DNA of 64,000 nt from Rhodospirillaceae bacterium (GCA_018401495.1 JAGYJX010000011.1:186001-250000); one strand, 5' to 3'. Positions 35,766-44,493 are shown, counted from the first letter of the stretch. Numbers and translations: made by a program. Notes: generated by a model not told the origin, from the sequence alone.

Positions 35766-36191
35766 ATGCTGTCGAGCTCAATCCTGTCCACGACCGAGCG
35801 GCCGAGCCCGCCCACGGTCGACACCAACTCTCCGGAGTTCCAGGCGCAGGCCTTGCGGTGGTACTCCCGCCTCGCCGACCTTTGGTCGTTGAGCCTGCGC
35901 GAGTCCGCCGATCTCGCAGACATGTCCAGGGACAGCTTCAAGCGGGTGCGCCAGGGCTCCTTCGCGGGGCGCTTGACTCGCGATCAGATGCTCCGGCTGT
36001 CCGCGGTGATCGGCATCTTCAAATCCCTCGAGAGCAACTTCCCTGGCCCGCTCGCCCGCGAGTGGGTGTCCCGCCCCAATGACGGCGTCATGTTCGGCGG
36101 CAAGCGCCCCGTCGACACGATGATCGAGAAGGGGCTGCCGTTGATTCTTCGGGTTCGCAACCACCTGGACGCGCTCCGCGGTGGAGCATGA
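35766..36191 (+). CDS. Xre/MbcA-type antitoxin (module D, diverged)
   Basis: 141 residues, strong AGGAGG ribosome binding site. Same layout as copies A and C but clearly diverged: LWSLSLRESADLADMSRDSF, then KRVRQG for the HTH, and RPVDTMIEKGLPLILRVRNH, LDALRGG at the toxin-binding end. Its stop overlaps the RES start (ATGA), unlike the 45-47-base spacers of A and C. Confidence 0.85.
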   Translation: MLSSSILSTTERPSPPTVDTNSPEFQAQALRWYSRLADLWSLSLRESADLADMSRDSFKRVRQGSFAGRLTRDQMLRLSAVIGIFKSLESNFPGPLAREWVSRPNDGVMFGGKRPVDTMIEKGLPLILRVRNHLDALRGGA

Positions 36192-36886
36192 AGATCGAGC
36201 CCTTTGCCCGGCAAGGTCTCACGCGGCTCATCAAGGCAACCAATCATCTGCCCCCGGTCCTCGCCCCGCTCACAGATGACCCGGGCGAAGAGCTGGGGTC
36301 GTTGGCCGCTTTCGAGGGCATGACCAGCGAGCGACAGCTCGCCGAACAGCACGGCTCTCCCGCCATCGATCCGCGCGAGCTCGCCTTCAGCCATCGCGCC
36401 ACCCAACTCCAGGCCTACGGACTGACCCACATCAACGCCGCCTTCGCCTACACCACGGTCACCGGGCAGCGATTCAACGGTCCAGAGCGCGGCGCCTGGT
36501 ACGCGGCCTTTCACGTGCTGACCGCCCAGCAGGAGGTCGGCTTTCACCAATGGCGTGCCCTCCAGGAAACCCGCGCCAGCGAGCTTCGGGTGCGCTACGT
36601 CGAGCTCCTCGCGGACTTCATCGGTGCCTTCCCCAACCTCAGCGACGAACCTGGACACCCCGCCCTCGATCCGGATACCGACCTCGGCTATCCGCCGGGC
36701 CAGGCACTGGCTCGCGAGCTCCGCGACCGAGGTTTCCCGGCCCTGATCTACCCGTCGGCCCGCCACAACGGCGGCACCTGCCTTGTCGCGTTCGAGCCGC
36801 GGGCCGTCCAGAACGTCCGGCCGGGTGCCGCCTGGGACTTCGTGTGGTCGGGGACCCCCGACTTCGCCGTCGCAGCCGTTTCCTAG
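36188..36886 (+). CDS. RES-domain toxin (module D)
   Basis: 232 residues. RES features: THINAAFAYTTVTGQRFNGP, ERGAWYAAFHVLTAQQEVGF (Arg, Tyr and Glu of the active site) and PALIYPSARHNGGTCLVAFE. Expected to consume NAD+ when unrestrained. No exonuclease follows; instead copy C of the module begins about 200 bases downstream. Confidence 0.85.
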   Translation: MKIEPFARQGLTRLIKATNHLPPVLAPLTDDPGEELGSLAAFEGMTSERQLAEQHGSPAIDPRELAFSHRATQLQAYGLTHINAAFAYTTVTGQRFNGPERGAWYAAFHVLTAQQEVGFHQWRALQETRASELRVRYVELLADFIGAFPNLSDEPGHPALDPDTDLGYPPGQALARELRDRGFPALIYPSARHNGGTCLVAFEPRAVQNVRPGAAWDFVWSGTPDFAVAAVS

Positions 36887-37049
36887 AGTGCATAGCGTTG
36901 AAAATAGACCTGATCGGGGTGTGCGCGCTGACGCTTCAACGCGGGAACGCCCCTGAGCCACGCGAACGCGGCCGAAACGCTGTCGGCAGTGCTCGACCAG
37001 CTGAAGCGCTGAAGCGGCAGTTGACCATTGCGCAATTGACATTGCATGG

Positions 37050-37071
37050 CGCATCATTTGCGCTACATTGG
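37050..37071 (+). promoter_or_regulatory. Conserved control element upstream of Xre antitoxin, copy C
   Basis: A block centred on TTTGCGCTACATTGG, 20 of 22 positions identical to the element at 18642-18663 and at the same distance from the antitoxin start. A TTGACA occurs at about 37035. Confidence 0.55.
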
Positions 37072-37091
37072 ACAACGGAAGGAGCTGTCCA

Positions 37092-37520
37092 ATGAGTGAT
37101 GCCCTGGTTGCTGAGCGTGAGGCGGCCCCCCGCCAGACCTTCGCCGGCGAGGCCGATCGCCGGCGCCTCACACCGCCGGCGCTGAAGGCGCTGGTGCGGC
37201 TGACGGCGGCCTGGCACGTCACCAAGGAGCAGGCAGCCACCCTGGTTGGCGTCTCGCCGAGCACCTGGGACCGGATCCGCCAGGACCGCTGGCAGCAGAC
37301 GCTGACCCAGGACCAGTTCATGCGGGCGTCCGCGCTGATCGGCATCTACAAGGCCCTTCACCTGCTGTTCGCAGACGATCTCGCCGACCAGTGGCCGACG
37401 CTGCGCAACCAGGGCCCGCTGTTCGAGAACCTGACCCCGGTCGAGTCGATGATCGAGGGCGGCATCCCGCAGATGCTCGAAGTGCGCGCCCATGTCGACG
37501 CGCTCCGCGGCGGTCTCTGA
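37092..37520 (+). CDS. Xre/MbcA/ParS-type antitoxin (copy C)
   Basis: 142 residues, GGAAGGAG upstream. Nearly the same protein as copy A (AWHVTKEQAATLVGVSPSTW, DRIRQDRWQQTLTQDQFMRA, then the DUF2384 end PVESMIEGGIPQMLEVRAHV). Differences are concentrated in the first 12 residues and a few conservative changes, so A and C are recent duplicates. The RES gene follows after 45 bases. Confidence 0.9.
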   Translation: MSDALVAEREAAPRQTFAGEADRRRLTPPALKALVRLTAAWHVTKEQAATLVGVSPSTWDRIRQDRWQQTLTQDQFMRASALIGIYKALHLLFADDLADQWPTLRNQGPLFENLTPVESMIEGGIPQMLEVRAHVDALRGGL

Positions 37521-37565
37521 CCGTCGCCGCCCCGAAGCCTCTGAGCCTGACCAGGATCCGCCGGC

Positions 37566-38270
37566 ATGACGACCGTCCATGGGTTCCCCGTCGTGCTGCT
37601 GCCGGGGCCGCGGGGCGTGCGGCTGGTGTCGACGGCCCGGCTGCGCGATCCAGTGCTAAACGCGTTGATCGACACCGAGGAGGAGCGCCGCGCGATCGAG
37701 GAGATCGAGGGTTTCAGCAGCGTGCGGCTGACCAGCGAGCGCCGCGGGACGACGTCGATCGGCGCCGGCGAGTTCGTGCGCGGCGTACCGCACGCCGCCT
37801 TCATCAACGCGGCCTTCGCCTATTTCCGGCCACGCGAGCTGAACCGGTTCAATGGCCCTGAACGCGGCGCCTGGTACGCGAGCCTCACCGGCACGGCCAC
37901 CTGCGTCGCAGAGATCGTCTGGCATGTCGAGCGCGAGCTCGCCCGGATCGATCGGTTCGAGACCCGCATCGAGTATGCCGAGCTGTTCGCGAGCTTCGCC
38001 GGCGAGTTCGTCGATCTCCGGAATCTGGACGATCGCCCGGCATGCCTGCACCCGGACACCGCTGTCGGCTACCCGGCCGGCAATGCCCTGGCGGGCGCGG
38101 TACGCCGGCAAGGCGTCAACGGCATCGTCTACCCCTCGGTGCGGGATCCTGCGGGCACCAACCTGGTGGCGCTGTTCCCGCACGCCGTCCAGTCGGTCGC
38201 TCAGGGCGCGGTGCTCGAGCTGCGTTGGGAGGGCAGGCCCGGACCCGTGGTGCGCAGGGTGAGCGAGTGA
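37566..38270 (+). CDS. RES-domain toxin (copy C)
   Basis: 234 residues, colinear with copy A (FRPRELNRFNGPERGAWYAS; CVAEIVWHVERELARIDRF; NGIVYPSVRDPAGTNLVALF). The four extra residues near the end of copy A are absent here. Directly followed, without the start region, by the 3' part of a DnaQ-like exonuclease gene. Confidence 0.9.
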   Translation: MTTVHGFPVVLLPGPRGVRLVSTARLRDPVLNALIDTEEERRAIEEIEGFSSVRLTSERRGTTSIGAGEFVRGVPHAAFINAAFAYFRPRELNRFNGPERGAWYASLTGTATCVAEIVWHVERELARIDRFETRIEYAELFASFAGEFVDLRNLDDRPACLHPDTAVGYPAGNALAGAVRRQGVNGIVYPSVRDPAGTNLVALFPHAVQSVAQGAVLELRWEGRPGPVVRRVSE

Positions 38271-38600
38271 CGAGCTCGACGACCTCGCGATGCGCTACGG
38301 GCTGTTCCACGACGGGCACCGCGGCCTCGCCGACTGCGAGGTGCTGCTCGAGATCCTGGCGCCTCCCCTGCCCGGCTCGGCCGAGCCGACCCTCAAGCGC
38401 CTGCTGGACACCGCCCGCCAACCGACCTTGAGGGTGTGGGCGCTCGACAGCCCGTTCGACATGAAGGACCGGCTGAAGGCCCGCGGCTGCCGCTGGAGCA
38501 ACGGGTCGGACGGGAACCCGCGAGCCTGGTACCGGGATGTCCCGGACATCGGCGTCGAGGACGAACGGCAGTACCTGATGACGGAAGTCCATCCAGGGCC
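38271..38600 (+). pseudogene. DnaQ-like exonuclease, 3' fragment (copy C)
   Basis: Immediately after the RES stop the sequence matches the last 40 percent of exonuclease B: DDLAMRYGLFHDGHRGLADC (Exo III), RVWALDSPFDMKDRLKARGC, RWSNGSDGNPRAWYRDV. Exo I and Exo II are missing. The junction lies exactly at the RES stop codon, indicating a deletion between the RES end and the exonuclease middle. Codons after about 38600 no longer match and overlap a reverse-strand HNH gene. Confidence 0.8.
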
Positions 38601-38699
38601 GTACCGGAACTTTTGTGCGGCAAGCCCGCGGGACAATGCGGACAGCACGGCCAGGGACGGTCCTCCCCCGCGGCCGGACCTTGCCGAGGGCCGTGACGG

Positions 38700-39338
38700 T
38701 CAGGCGTGGAGGAACCTGCTCAGGCCGTCCCATCCGGCGTATCCATCCCACGCCCCGTCACCGACAGGCACCGTTCTCGGGTCGATCAAGCCTACCTCCT
38801 CGACGGTCCAGCTCCCACGGCCGAAGTTGCAGGGAGCGCAGGTGACAACGAGGTTTTCCAGCGATGTCGGACCGCCCCGGCTGTACGGGATGACGTGATC
38901 GAACTGCAGGTTCATGCACTGGAACGCCGCATGCTGGCTTGGGTTGGTCGATCCCCACGGGAGAGCCTCAGGATACACAGCGCGGATCGCCTGTCGCACC
39001 TTGGCACCCACCACAGGAACCCCACAGAACCGGCAATGGTACCCGTCGCGTGCGATCACGGCCCGCCTGACATCAGCGGTTGGCGTCTCAGAGCCGGTGC
39101 GCGCCGCCGCCGTGACCGCCGGCGGTGACCCGGGAACCTCTCGGTACCGGTGGATACCGGCCGCTTGCTGGCCCCACAGCGCTTCGGTCCACTGTCGCAC
39201 AGCGTCATCGTCGGCACGCCGGATGAGGCCGTCAGCGCGTTGCAGGTCGCCGAACAAGTGTGCGTCGGCGGCGAGGCTGAGCAGCCGTGCTGCCTTGAAG
39301 ATCTCCTCAACGGGGTCCAGCAGACATCGTCGTTCCAT
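38700..39338 (-). CDS. HNH endonuclease
   Basis: 212 residues. N-terminal 90 residues are helical and not recognised. The C-terminal half is an HNH nuclease: DGYHCRFCGVPVVG (zinc Cys pair), LQFDHVIPYSRGGPTSLENL (catalytic His and Asn), VVTCAPCNFGRGSW (second Cys pair). Cuts double-stranded DNA with a single metal ion. Could belong to a restriction or defence function, but no partner gene is present. Confidence 0.85.
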   Translation of the reverse strand: MERRCLLDPVEEIFKAARLLSLAADAHLFGDLQRADGLIRRADDDAVRQWTEALWGQQAAGIHRYREVPGSPPAVTAAARTGSETPTADVRRAVIARDGYHCRFCGVPVVGAKVRQAIRAVYPEALPWGSTNPSQHAAFQCMNLQFDHVIPYSRGGPTSLENLVVTCAPCNFGRGSWTVEEVGLIDPRTVPVGDGAWDGYAGWDGLSRFLHA

Positions 39339-39539
39339 CGCTCTTGCTCCTCAGTGACGATCGCCCCGTTCCGCGTGGCGAACCCCGAGCCCCTTCTGCC
39401 AATCCGAGGCAGCGTTAGCTTCCTCCTCTCGCTTCACGATCTTCAAGATGTGTTGCTCCCGCTGCGCATTCACCTGGTCCCGCGTTTGCGCATGACGCTT
39501 CGGGGGCAGGAACCGAAAGCCTCTCGCTCCTTATGCGCC

Positions 39540-39879
39540 GGCACCACGCCCACGGGAGTACGGCAGTCCTCGGGCGTCGCCCTCTCCGGCACCGGCACCT
39601 ACTCGACCCCCGTCACGGTGCTGTCCGGCGCCGATCTCGCCCGGCAACCGCGCCGGCACGATCGCCGCCAGCAACCCGTACGGCCAGATCGCCGTCATCG
39701 GCACCGTCACCATCAGCAGCGCCACTCTGACCACCACATTCGGCACCTACGCCGGCGACACCCTGGCCGGCGGCGCGGGCGAAGACCGTCTGGTCGGCGG
39801 CATGGATCGTGACACCGCCGTCCTGGAGGCAACCCTGCCGGCGGGAGTGTCGGTCGCGCGCTCCGGGGCCACGCTGTAG
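39540..39879 (+). pseudogene. RTX-type protein fragment
   Basis: Two frames read as pieces of a secreted beta protein: SSGVALSGTGTYSTPVTVLS, then after a shift near 39635 IAASNPYGQIAVIGTVTISS and AGDTLAGGAGEDRLVGGMDR, DTAVLEATLPAGVSVARSGA. The last part parallels the RTX protein at 7083-8541 (GNAGRDVAVFDAAFDG, VARSGGTL). No start region and a premature stop, so a remnant. Confidence 0.65.
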
Positions 39880-40174
39880 GACGATCCGCCTACGGGGTCA
39901 CCGTCTTCCTGGCACCGGCACCGGCATTGGGACAACCTCTTCGACAAGGCAAACAAGCTCGCCCAGCAGGCGCCGCCACTGATCCGGCAGCGCATCCACA
40001 ACCGCCTGAAGGGGGTGGTGGCGCAGGCAGCGCCGACTCGCCGGGTTTCAGGACCTGCCGGTGGACCTGCCCGCCGTCACCTGGGACCTGTTGCCGCCCC
40101 GCAACCGTTCCGGTTCGCCCAAGGACGTTATCCGCGCGGCCATCCGCGACTTGGCGAGCCATGAACGCGGCCAG
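39880..40174. other. Unassigned, possibly decayed coding sequence
   Basis: The forward strand reads LFDKANKLAQQAPPLIRQRI and, in another frame, GFQDLPVDLPAVTWDLLPPR. Both look protein-like but I cannot name a family. Probably a broken gene. Confidence 0.3.
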
Positions 40175-40345
40175 TCAGGGCGCGGGCGGCCCTTCAAGGG
40201 CGATCAGGAGGCGGCGCTTCAGCAACCGGGCGAACTTCATGTACGCGAACCAGTGGATCATCGCCGACCGCGCGAATAACAGCCAGCGCAGGCCCAGGAT
40301 CGCGAACATGTTGGACGTGTGGACGACGTACAGCTCGGTGGCGCC
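40175..40345 (-). pseudogene. TerC-family membrane protein fragment
   Basis: The reverse strand ends ELYVVHTSNMFAILGLRWLL, FARSAMIHWFAYMKFARLL. The family signature here is VVYTSN(I/V)FAILGLR.LYF, then YLK. Only this segment is present and no start lies upstream, so it is a leftover of a TerC-type (tellurium resistance/metal transport) gene. Confidence 0.55.
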
Positions 40346-40439
40346 GGGGGTCAGTTTCCATGTCGCCCGACAACCCTCACACGCCGACGCCTCCAGCGTG
40401 GGCATGTTCTCGACCAACGGCATCCGCCCTTGGATCCCG

Positions 40440-40850
40440 CGATCATGCGCCTGGACGTCGCCGGCTGTATCGCCCACAGCATCCGCGAGCAGGCGAGCGA
40501 GACCGTGACGCCGGAGCTGGGCCGCCAGACCGAGCAGGAGGTGCGCCGCGCGTTCGCGCGCGAGGTGGACGCCGAGCGTTTCACCACCCTCGACCGGATG
40601 CTGATCCGCCAGCAGCACGAGCGGGCCGAGTTTGCCGATCTCCGCCCCGAACCGATGGCGCGCGAGGAGATGCGCCGCGCAGGCGCTGATTATCGAGCGT
40701 GGCCGCAAGCAGGAGCACATGGGGCTGACGACCGAGCAGACGCCGGGCCTCTGGACCATCCGGTCCGACGCCGAGGCGCCGCTCCGCGCGCTGGGCGAGC
40801 GCGGCGACATAATCAAGACCTTGCACCGGGCGCTGGCGCGCAAGGGCTGA
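40440..40850 (+). pseudogene. Conjugative relaxase fragment (DUF3363 C-terminal domain)
   Basis: The first frame reads RLDVAGCIAHSIREQASETV, TPELGRQTEQEVRRAFAREV, DAERFTTLDRMLIRQQHERA. After a shift near 40680 it continues QALIIERGRKQEHMGLTTEQ, TPGLWTIRSDAEAPLRALGE, RGDIIKTLHRALARKG. This order is that of the DUF3363 part of rhizobial-type VirD2-like relaxases. The nickase domain is absent. A relic of an older mobilisation gene. Confidence 0.6.
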
Positions 40851-40962
40851 GCGAGCAGCGTGCGGCCGACAATCACCGCCTGCATGGCATCCCCCGCCCC
40901 GAGGGCGGCGTCGACTTGACCTTCGGGCGCAGCCGGGGGCTAGGCATCTGGCAAACAACACT

Positions 40963-40981
40963 TGCGCCCAATATGGGCGCA
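40963..40981. promoter_or_regulatory. HigBA operator, 19-bp palindrome
   Basis: TGCGCCCA, three central bases ATA, then TGGGCGCA. It sits just ahead of GCTATAAG (possible -10 region) and the ribosome binding site of higB, as expected for autorepression by the antitoxin. Confidence 0.65.
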
Positions 40982-40997
40982 TGCTATAAGGAGCTCT

Positions 40998-41321
40998 ATG
41001 CGGATCATCGCCCGGAGCAGCTTGCGCGACTTCGTTGCAAGCAAGGACGGCCACAAGGATCAACCGGCCCTTACGGCGGCGCTGAACGCGTGGTTCGCGG
41101 AAGTGAGCAAGGCGAGCTGGGCCAGCACCGCCGATGTGAAGCGGCTCTATGCAACCGCGAGCATCGTCAGCGCAGACCGGATCGTCTTCAACATCAAGGG
41201 CAACGACTACCGGCTGGTCGTTGCGGTCGATTTCGAGAAAGCGATCGTCTGGATCAAGTGGATCGGCACGCACAAGGACTATGACCGGATCGACGTGAAG
41301 GAGGTTGAGCATGGCGGCTGA
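40998..41321 (+). CDS. higB: HigB-type mRNA interferase toxin
   Basis: 107 residues, AAGGAGC eight bases before the ATG. Matches the HigB_toxin family: MRIIARSSLRDFVASKDGHK, then ASWASTADVKRLYATASIVS, NRIVFNIKGNDYRLVVAVDF-type core and WIKWIGTHKDYDRID, with the KD.Y motif and closing Asp. A ribosome-associated RNase that cleaves translated mRNA. Toxin gene precedes antitoxin, the usual hig order, and they overlap by 11 bases. Confidence 0.9.
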   Translation: MRIIARSSLRDFVASKDGHKDQPALTAALNAWFAEVSKASWASTADVKRLYATASIVSADRIVFNIKGNDYRLVVAVDFEKAIVWIKWIGTHKDYDRIDVKEVEHGG

Positions 41322-41685
41322 ACTGAAGCCCATCCGCAGCGAAGCGGACCACGAGGCGGCGATGGAAGAGGTCACCCGGCTCTGGGGGGCGAAGAGCGGC
41401 ACGCCAGACGGCGACCGGCTCGATGTGCTGGCGACGCTGATCGACGCCTACGAAGCCAAGCATCATGCGCTCGACGCGCCCGATCCGGTCGAGGCGATCA
41501 AGTTCCGCATGGAGCAGCAGGGCCTGACGCGCCGCGATCTGGAGGGCATCATCGGCACGCGCACCCGCATCGCCGAGGTCTTGAACCGCAAGCGCGGGCT
41601 GTCGATCGACATGATCCGACGCTTGCATGAGCGGCTCGGCATCCCCGCCGAGGTGCTGATCCGGCCGTCGCGGAAGGCGGCGTGA
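41311..41685 (+). CDS. higA: HigA-type antitoxin
   Basis: 124 residues. N-terminal toxin-binding part (PIRSEADHEAAMEEVTRLWG) and C-terminal HTH (RMEQQGLTRRDLEGIIGTRT, RIAEVLNRKRGLSIDMIRRL). Starts within the end of higB (GGAGG upstream). Represses its own operon, likely through the palindrome at 40963-40981. Confidence 0.9.
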   Translation: MAAELKPIRSEADHEAAMEEVTRLWGAKSGTPDGDRLDVLATLIDAYEAKHHALDAPDPVEAIKFRMEQQGLTRRDLEGIIGTRTRIAEVLNRKRGLSIDMIRRLHERLGIPAEVLIRPSRKAA

Positions 41686-42025
41686 CCGAGGCGGCGAACT
41701 CTGGCGCGCTCCGGGCGGCGCATGGGCCGTTCTCATTCACGGTTGCTGCGTCGATGCCGGCGCGATGCCCGCACTCAACTTCACAGCAACGACTTGGTCG
41801 AGCGGCGCCCGGCCATGTGCGGCGCACCGCTCGACCTCTACGATTGCGTGCCCAAGCAGCGGAGCGCGGCGCCAGACCCGCGCGCTGATCCCGATCGCCG
41901 TCAGGGCCGCTTCCCTAGCCAAGGATTTGCGCCATGACCGGTACGGCCTCCTGCCTTGCGGAGGCCGCTGCGCCGATGCAAAAGCCGCCGAAACAGCGGC
42001 CGTGGCGGTCATCCAGATGGAGGTA
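41686..42025. other. Stretch without a recognisable gene
   Basis: A 68-codon frame begins right after higA (GTG at 41682) but its composition looks random. No assignment. Confidence 0.35.
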
Positions 42026-42271
42026 TCACGGCAGCAGGGCGCGCTTCACCGCATCTGGCTCCTTCTGGATCAGTCGCAACAGGGTCGCCGCCGGCCCACT
42101 GACACGGCGCTGTCCCTCTTCCCACTTCCGGTAGCCGGACAGGCTCATGCCCATCAGCGGGGCCATTTGGGCCTGCGTCAGCTTCGCCTGTTTGCGCACT
42201 TCCCGCGGCGCAATAGGAGCGTGCATGACAGCAGGGCCATCGCCCTTTGCATGGGCAACGGACTCGGTCAT
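42026..42271 (-). CDS. Small Xre-family regulator (NadS/HigA-like)
   Basis: 81 residues. HTH in residues 25-60: REVRKQAKLTQAQMAPLMGM, SLSGYRKWEEGQRRVSGPAA. The end TLLRLIQKEPDAVKRALLP is typical of NadS-like antitoxin/regulators that pair with RelE-like toxins. No toxin gene is adjacent; a resolvase fragment lies upstream. Probably an orphan antitoxin. Confidence 0.75.
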   Translation of the reverse strand: MTESVAHAKGDGPAVMHAPIAPREVRKQAKLTQAQMAPLMGMSLSGYRKWEEGQRRVSGPAATLLRLIQKEPDAVKRALLP

Positions 42272-42300
42272 CGCCTGGATCAGATCGTCCCCAAAGGTGC

Positions 42301-42604
42301 TCAGCTCTTCTCCTTCCGGGTTGCCTTGAGTACCGCCGCCAGCGCGGAGAGGCTACGGTGCCGCTTGACGATGTCAGTGACGGTATTCTTGCTGAGCCCC
42401 AGTTCCCGACCGATCGAGCGTTAGCTCGGCCTTTCGACGAACATGGCGAGGACCCGGGGGTGCCATGCGGTCGGACGTCGGCCGCCGGCCCTTTTGCCGG
42501 CCGGGAAACGTGCCGCGCGCCTTGGCGGCCGAGAGGTCCGATTTCACCCGCTCGTTGATCAGGTCCTGCTCGAACTCGGCGATCCCGGAACGTAAGGTCG
42601 CCAT
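42301..42604 (-). pseudogene. Serine recombinase (resolvase) C-terminal fragment
   Basis: The reverse strand reads LRSGIAEFEQDLINERVKSD, LSAAKARGTFPGRQKGRRPT, the end of the catalytic domain and linker of resolvases. After a shift the C-terminal HTH follows: RSIGRELGLSKNTVTDIVKR. The catalytic Ser domain is missing. Remnant of a resolvase/invertase. Confidence 0.7.
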
Positions 42605-42616
42605 CGAGGGGGTACC

Positions 42617-43033
42617 TCAAGATGCGGCAAACGGATCGACGATCGACACGCCGGTCCGAGCAACATCACTGACGTTGCGGGTAACAAGTGTCAGGCCGTG
42701 GACCTTGGTGGTCGCGGCCAAAAGCCCGTCGATGAACGGCAGCGGGTCGGGAACGTTCATTGTGGCCCACAGTTCGGCGATCGGTTCGTCAATCGACAGG
42801 ACGCGGTCGCCTAGCCGCGTTCGCATCCGCGCGAACCAGCGGTCGAGTGCTTCAGCCTGCTTCGAATCGCTCCGCCGCTTCAACTCGATGCCGCGACGGA
42901 TTTCGGCGAGAACCACCACGCTCGTCCCCATCTCCTTCACGGGGGTGCGTGCAACCCAGCGTGCCACATTCGGATGAGCGCGGTCGCGCTTGCGGATCTC
43001 GGAGATGATGTTGGTGTCGAGCAGGAACCTCAC
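42617..43033 (-). CDS. PIN-domain toxin
   Basis: 138 residues. PIN motifs: MRFLLDTNIISEIRKRDRAH (Asp), SVVVLAEIRRGIE (Glu), LPFIDGLLAATTKVHGLTLV (Asp) and TRNVSDV. A VapC/FitB-like ribonuclease. Overlaps the preceding antitoxin stop by four bases. Confidence 0.9.
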   Translation of the reverse strand: MRFLLDTNIISEIRKRDRAHPNVARWVARTPVKEMGTSVVVLAEIRRGIELKRRSDSKQAEALDRWFARMRTRLGDRVLSIDEPIAELWATMNVPDPLPFIDGLLAATTKVHGLTLVTRNVSDVARTGVSIVDPFAAS

Positions 43034-43332
43034 AGATCGATCTCACGCCACGTGCGTGAGCGTGCCTGATCGAACACACCGGCAAAGGCTTCATCGGGGA
43101 GGTCAGAGCCGAACACATCGAACGCGGTCTTGATGTCCGAATCGGTGAGCATCCTTTCCAGCGTCGAACGCAGGGCGTTCGCCTTCGCGGGCTCGCTTCG
43201 CAGGGTCTCGGCCACGGCGCGGATTAGTCCCGCATCGCCCCTCGCCGTCTGCACTTCGACCCGCACGAGCCCGCGTGCCGCCGCGCGGCGGCGGTGCGTA
43301 CTGGTCGCCCGCACCTGGGATTTGCTGGCCAT
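43030..43332 (-). CDS. Antitoxin of the PIN module
   Basis: 100 residues from the ATG at 43332. Basic N-terminus (MASKSQVRATSTHRRRAAAR), a segment that could form a DNA-binding ribbon-helix-helix (RVEVQTARGDAGLIRAVAET), and a C-terminal tail (DVFGSDLPDEAFAGVFDQAR) likely to wrap the toxin. Assigned by gene order, overlap with the PIN gene and the palindromic promoter, rather than by a named family. Confidence 0.7.
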   Translation of the reverse strand: MASKSQVRATSTHRRRAAARGLVRVEVQTARGDAGLIRAVAETLRSEPAKANALRSTLERMLTDSDIKTAFDVFGSDLPDEAFAGVFDQARSRTWREIDL

Positions 43333-43355
43333 GGTTCGGTCTCCGATCTCGAATG

Positions 43356-43373
43356 TCCGGTTATATAACCGGA
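43356..43373. promoter_or_regulatory. Operator of the PIN module, perfect 18-bp palindrome
   Basis: TCCGGTTATATAACCGGA reads the same on both strands and includes a TATA-rich -10-like centre, 24 bases upstream of the antitoxin start. Confidence 0.7.
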
Positions 43374-43422
43374 ACACGCTCGGGTCCAATGGCCATTGGG
43401 CATAGCCACAGTGAGGCGCTCC

Positions 43423-44493
43423 TTACAGCCCCGCCGACTTGGTGAGGTTCACCCGGAACCGGTCCCGCTCGCGCTGGTACCGCCGGGTCATCGTGACGGT
43501 CGCGTGGCCGAGGTGGCGCTGCACGTATCGCTCGTCGGCCGCGGCCGCCGTCGCGAGCCCGGCGCGGAGCGAGTGCCCGGCGAACGCCTCCCGACGGGCA
43601 CCTTCCGCCAGGTCACCGCGGATGCCGGCGGCAATCGCCGTGCGCTTGACCAGCCGCGCCACGTGCTGGTCGGCCAGGCGCCCGGTCAGCACCCGCTTGC
43701 CGTTGGTGCTGAGCCGCCGGAACACCGGCCCGTGCACGATCCGGGCGATCGCAAGCCACTCCTGGAGCGCCGCGACCGGACAGGTCCGCGAGCTGGTGCC
43801 GCGACCGATCTCGACCTCGCGCCAGCGGTTGCCCTTGCCCTTGACGCGCAGGACCATGCCGCCCTCGAGGAACTCCGGCCAGCCGAGGCCCTCCTCGGTC
43901 TCTCCTTCCCCATGGTCGAGGCCGACGATCTCGCTGCGGCGCAGGCCACCGGCGAAGCCGACCAGCAGGATGGCGCGGTCGCGCACGCCGGCCAGGCCGG
44001 TGTCGAGGGTGCCGATCATGGCGACAATGTCGCTGGCCAGCACCGCGGCCTTCTGCTTCGGGGGCTGGAGGTGCTTGTTGCGGATCCCGGCCAGGACCTC
44101 CTTGATGTGGCGGTCCTGGCGGTCGAGCGCATGACCCCGCTGCCGGAAGCCCCAGGCGAGACCGCTGAGCCGCCGCTCGATGCTGCGGACGTTCAAGGGC
44201 CGCCGCCGGTCGCCCCCACCGGTCACCAATTCGGTGATGTAGAGCCCGATCGCCTGCGGGCTCGGTGGCACCGCGGGCAAGCCGCGCCGGCCGCTCCAGG
44301 CGACATAGTCCTTCCAGTCCGAGAGGTAGGCGGTGCGGGTGCCCTCAGCGCTGGCGCCGCGGGCGTAGTCGCGCGCCTTCTCGACCAAGCCGGCAAGTTC
44401 GTCGGCCGGGGCCGGCGGTTCGTAGGCCGGCGCTCGCTCCGGCAGCAGTTCGCCGGCGGTCTGACTGTCCTCGGCAACTGATTTCGCAGTCAC
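43423..44493 (-). CDS. Tyrosine recombinase/integrase
   Basis: About 356 residues. N-terminal core-binding SAM-like domain (residues about 40-130, ASAEGTRTAYLSDWKDYVAW). Catalytic domain with Arg (GFAGGLRRSEIVGLDHGE), His-x-x-Arg (FAGHSLRAGLATAAA), His (LGHATVTMTRRY) and the nucleophilic Tyr in TMTRRYQRERD. Complete. A GTG at 44493 has GGGAGG eight bases upstream and is preferred to the GTG at 44499. Divergent from DUF1403-scpB; the site between them at 44655-44687 has the form of a recombination core. Likely resolves multimers or integrates the element. Confidence 0.9.
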   Translation of the reverse strand: MTAKSVAEDSQTAGELLPERAPAYEPPAPADELAGLVEKARDYARGASAEGTRTAYLSDWKDYVAWSGRRGLPAVPPSPQAIGLYITELVTGGGDRRRPLNVRSIERRLSGLAWGFRQRGHALDRQDRHIKEVLAGIRNKHLQPPKQKAAVLASDIVAMIGTLDTGLAGVRDRAILLVGFAGGLRRSEIVGLDHGEGETEEGLGWPEFLEGGMVLRVKGKGNRWREVEIGRGTSSRTCPVAALQEWLAIARIVHGPVFRRLSTNGKRVLTGRLADQHVARLVKRTAIAAGIRGDLAEGARREAFAGHSLRAGLATAAAADERYVQRHLGHATVTMTRRYQRERDRFRVNLTKSAGL

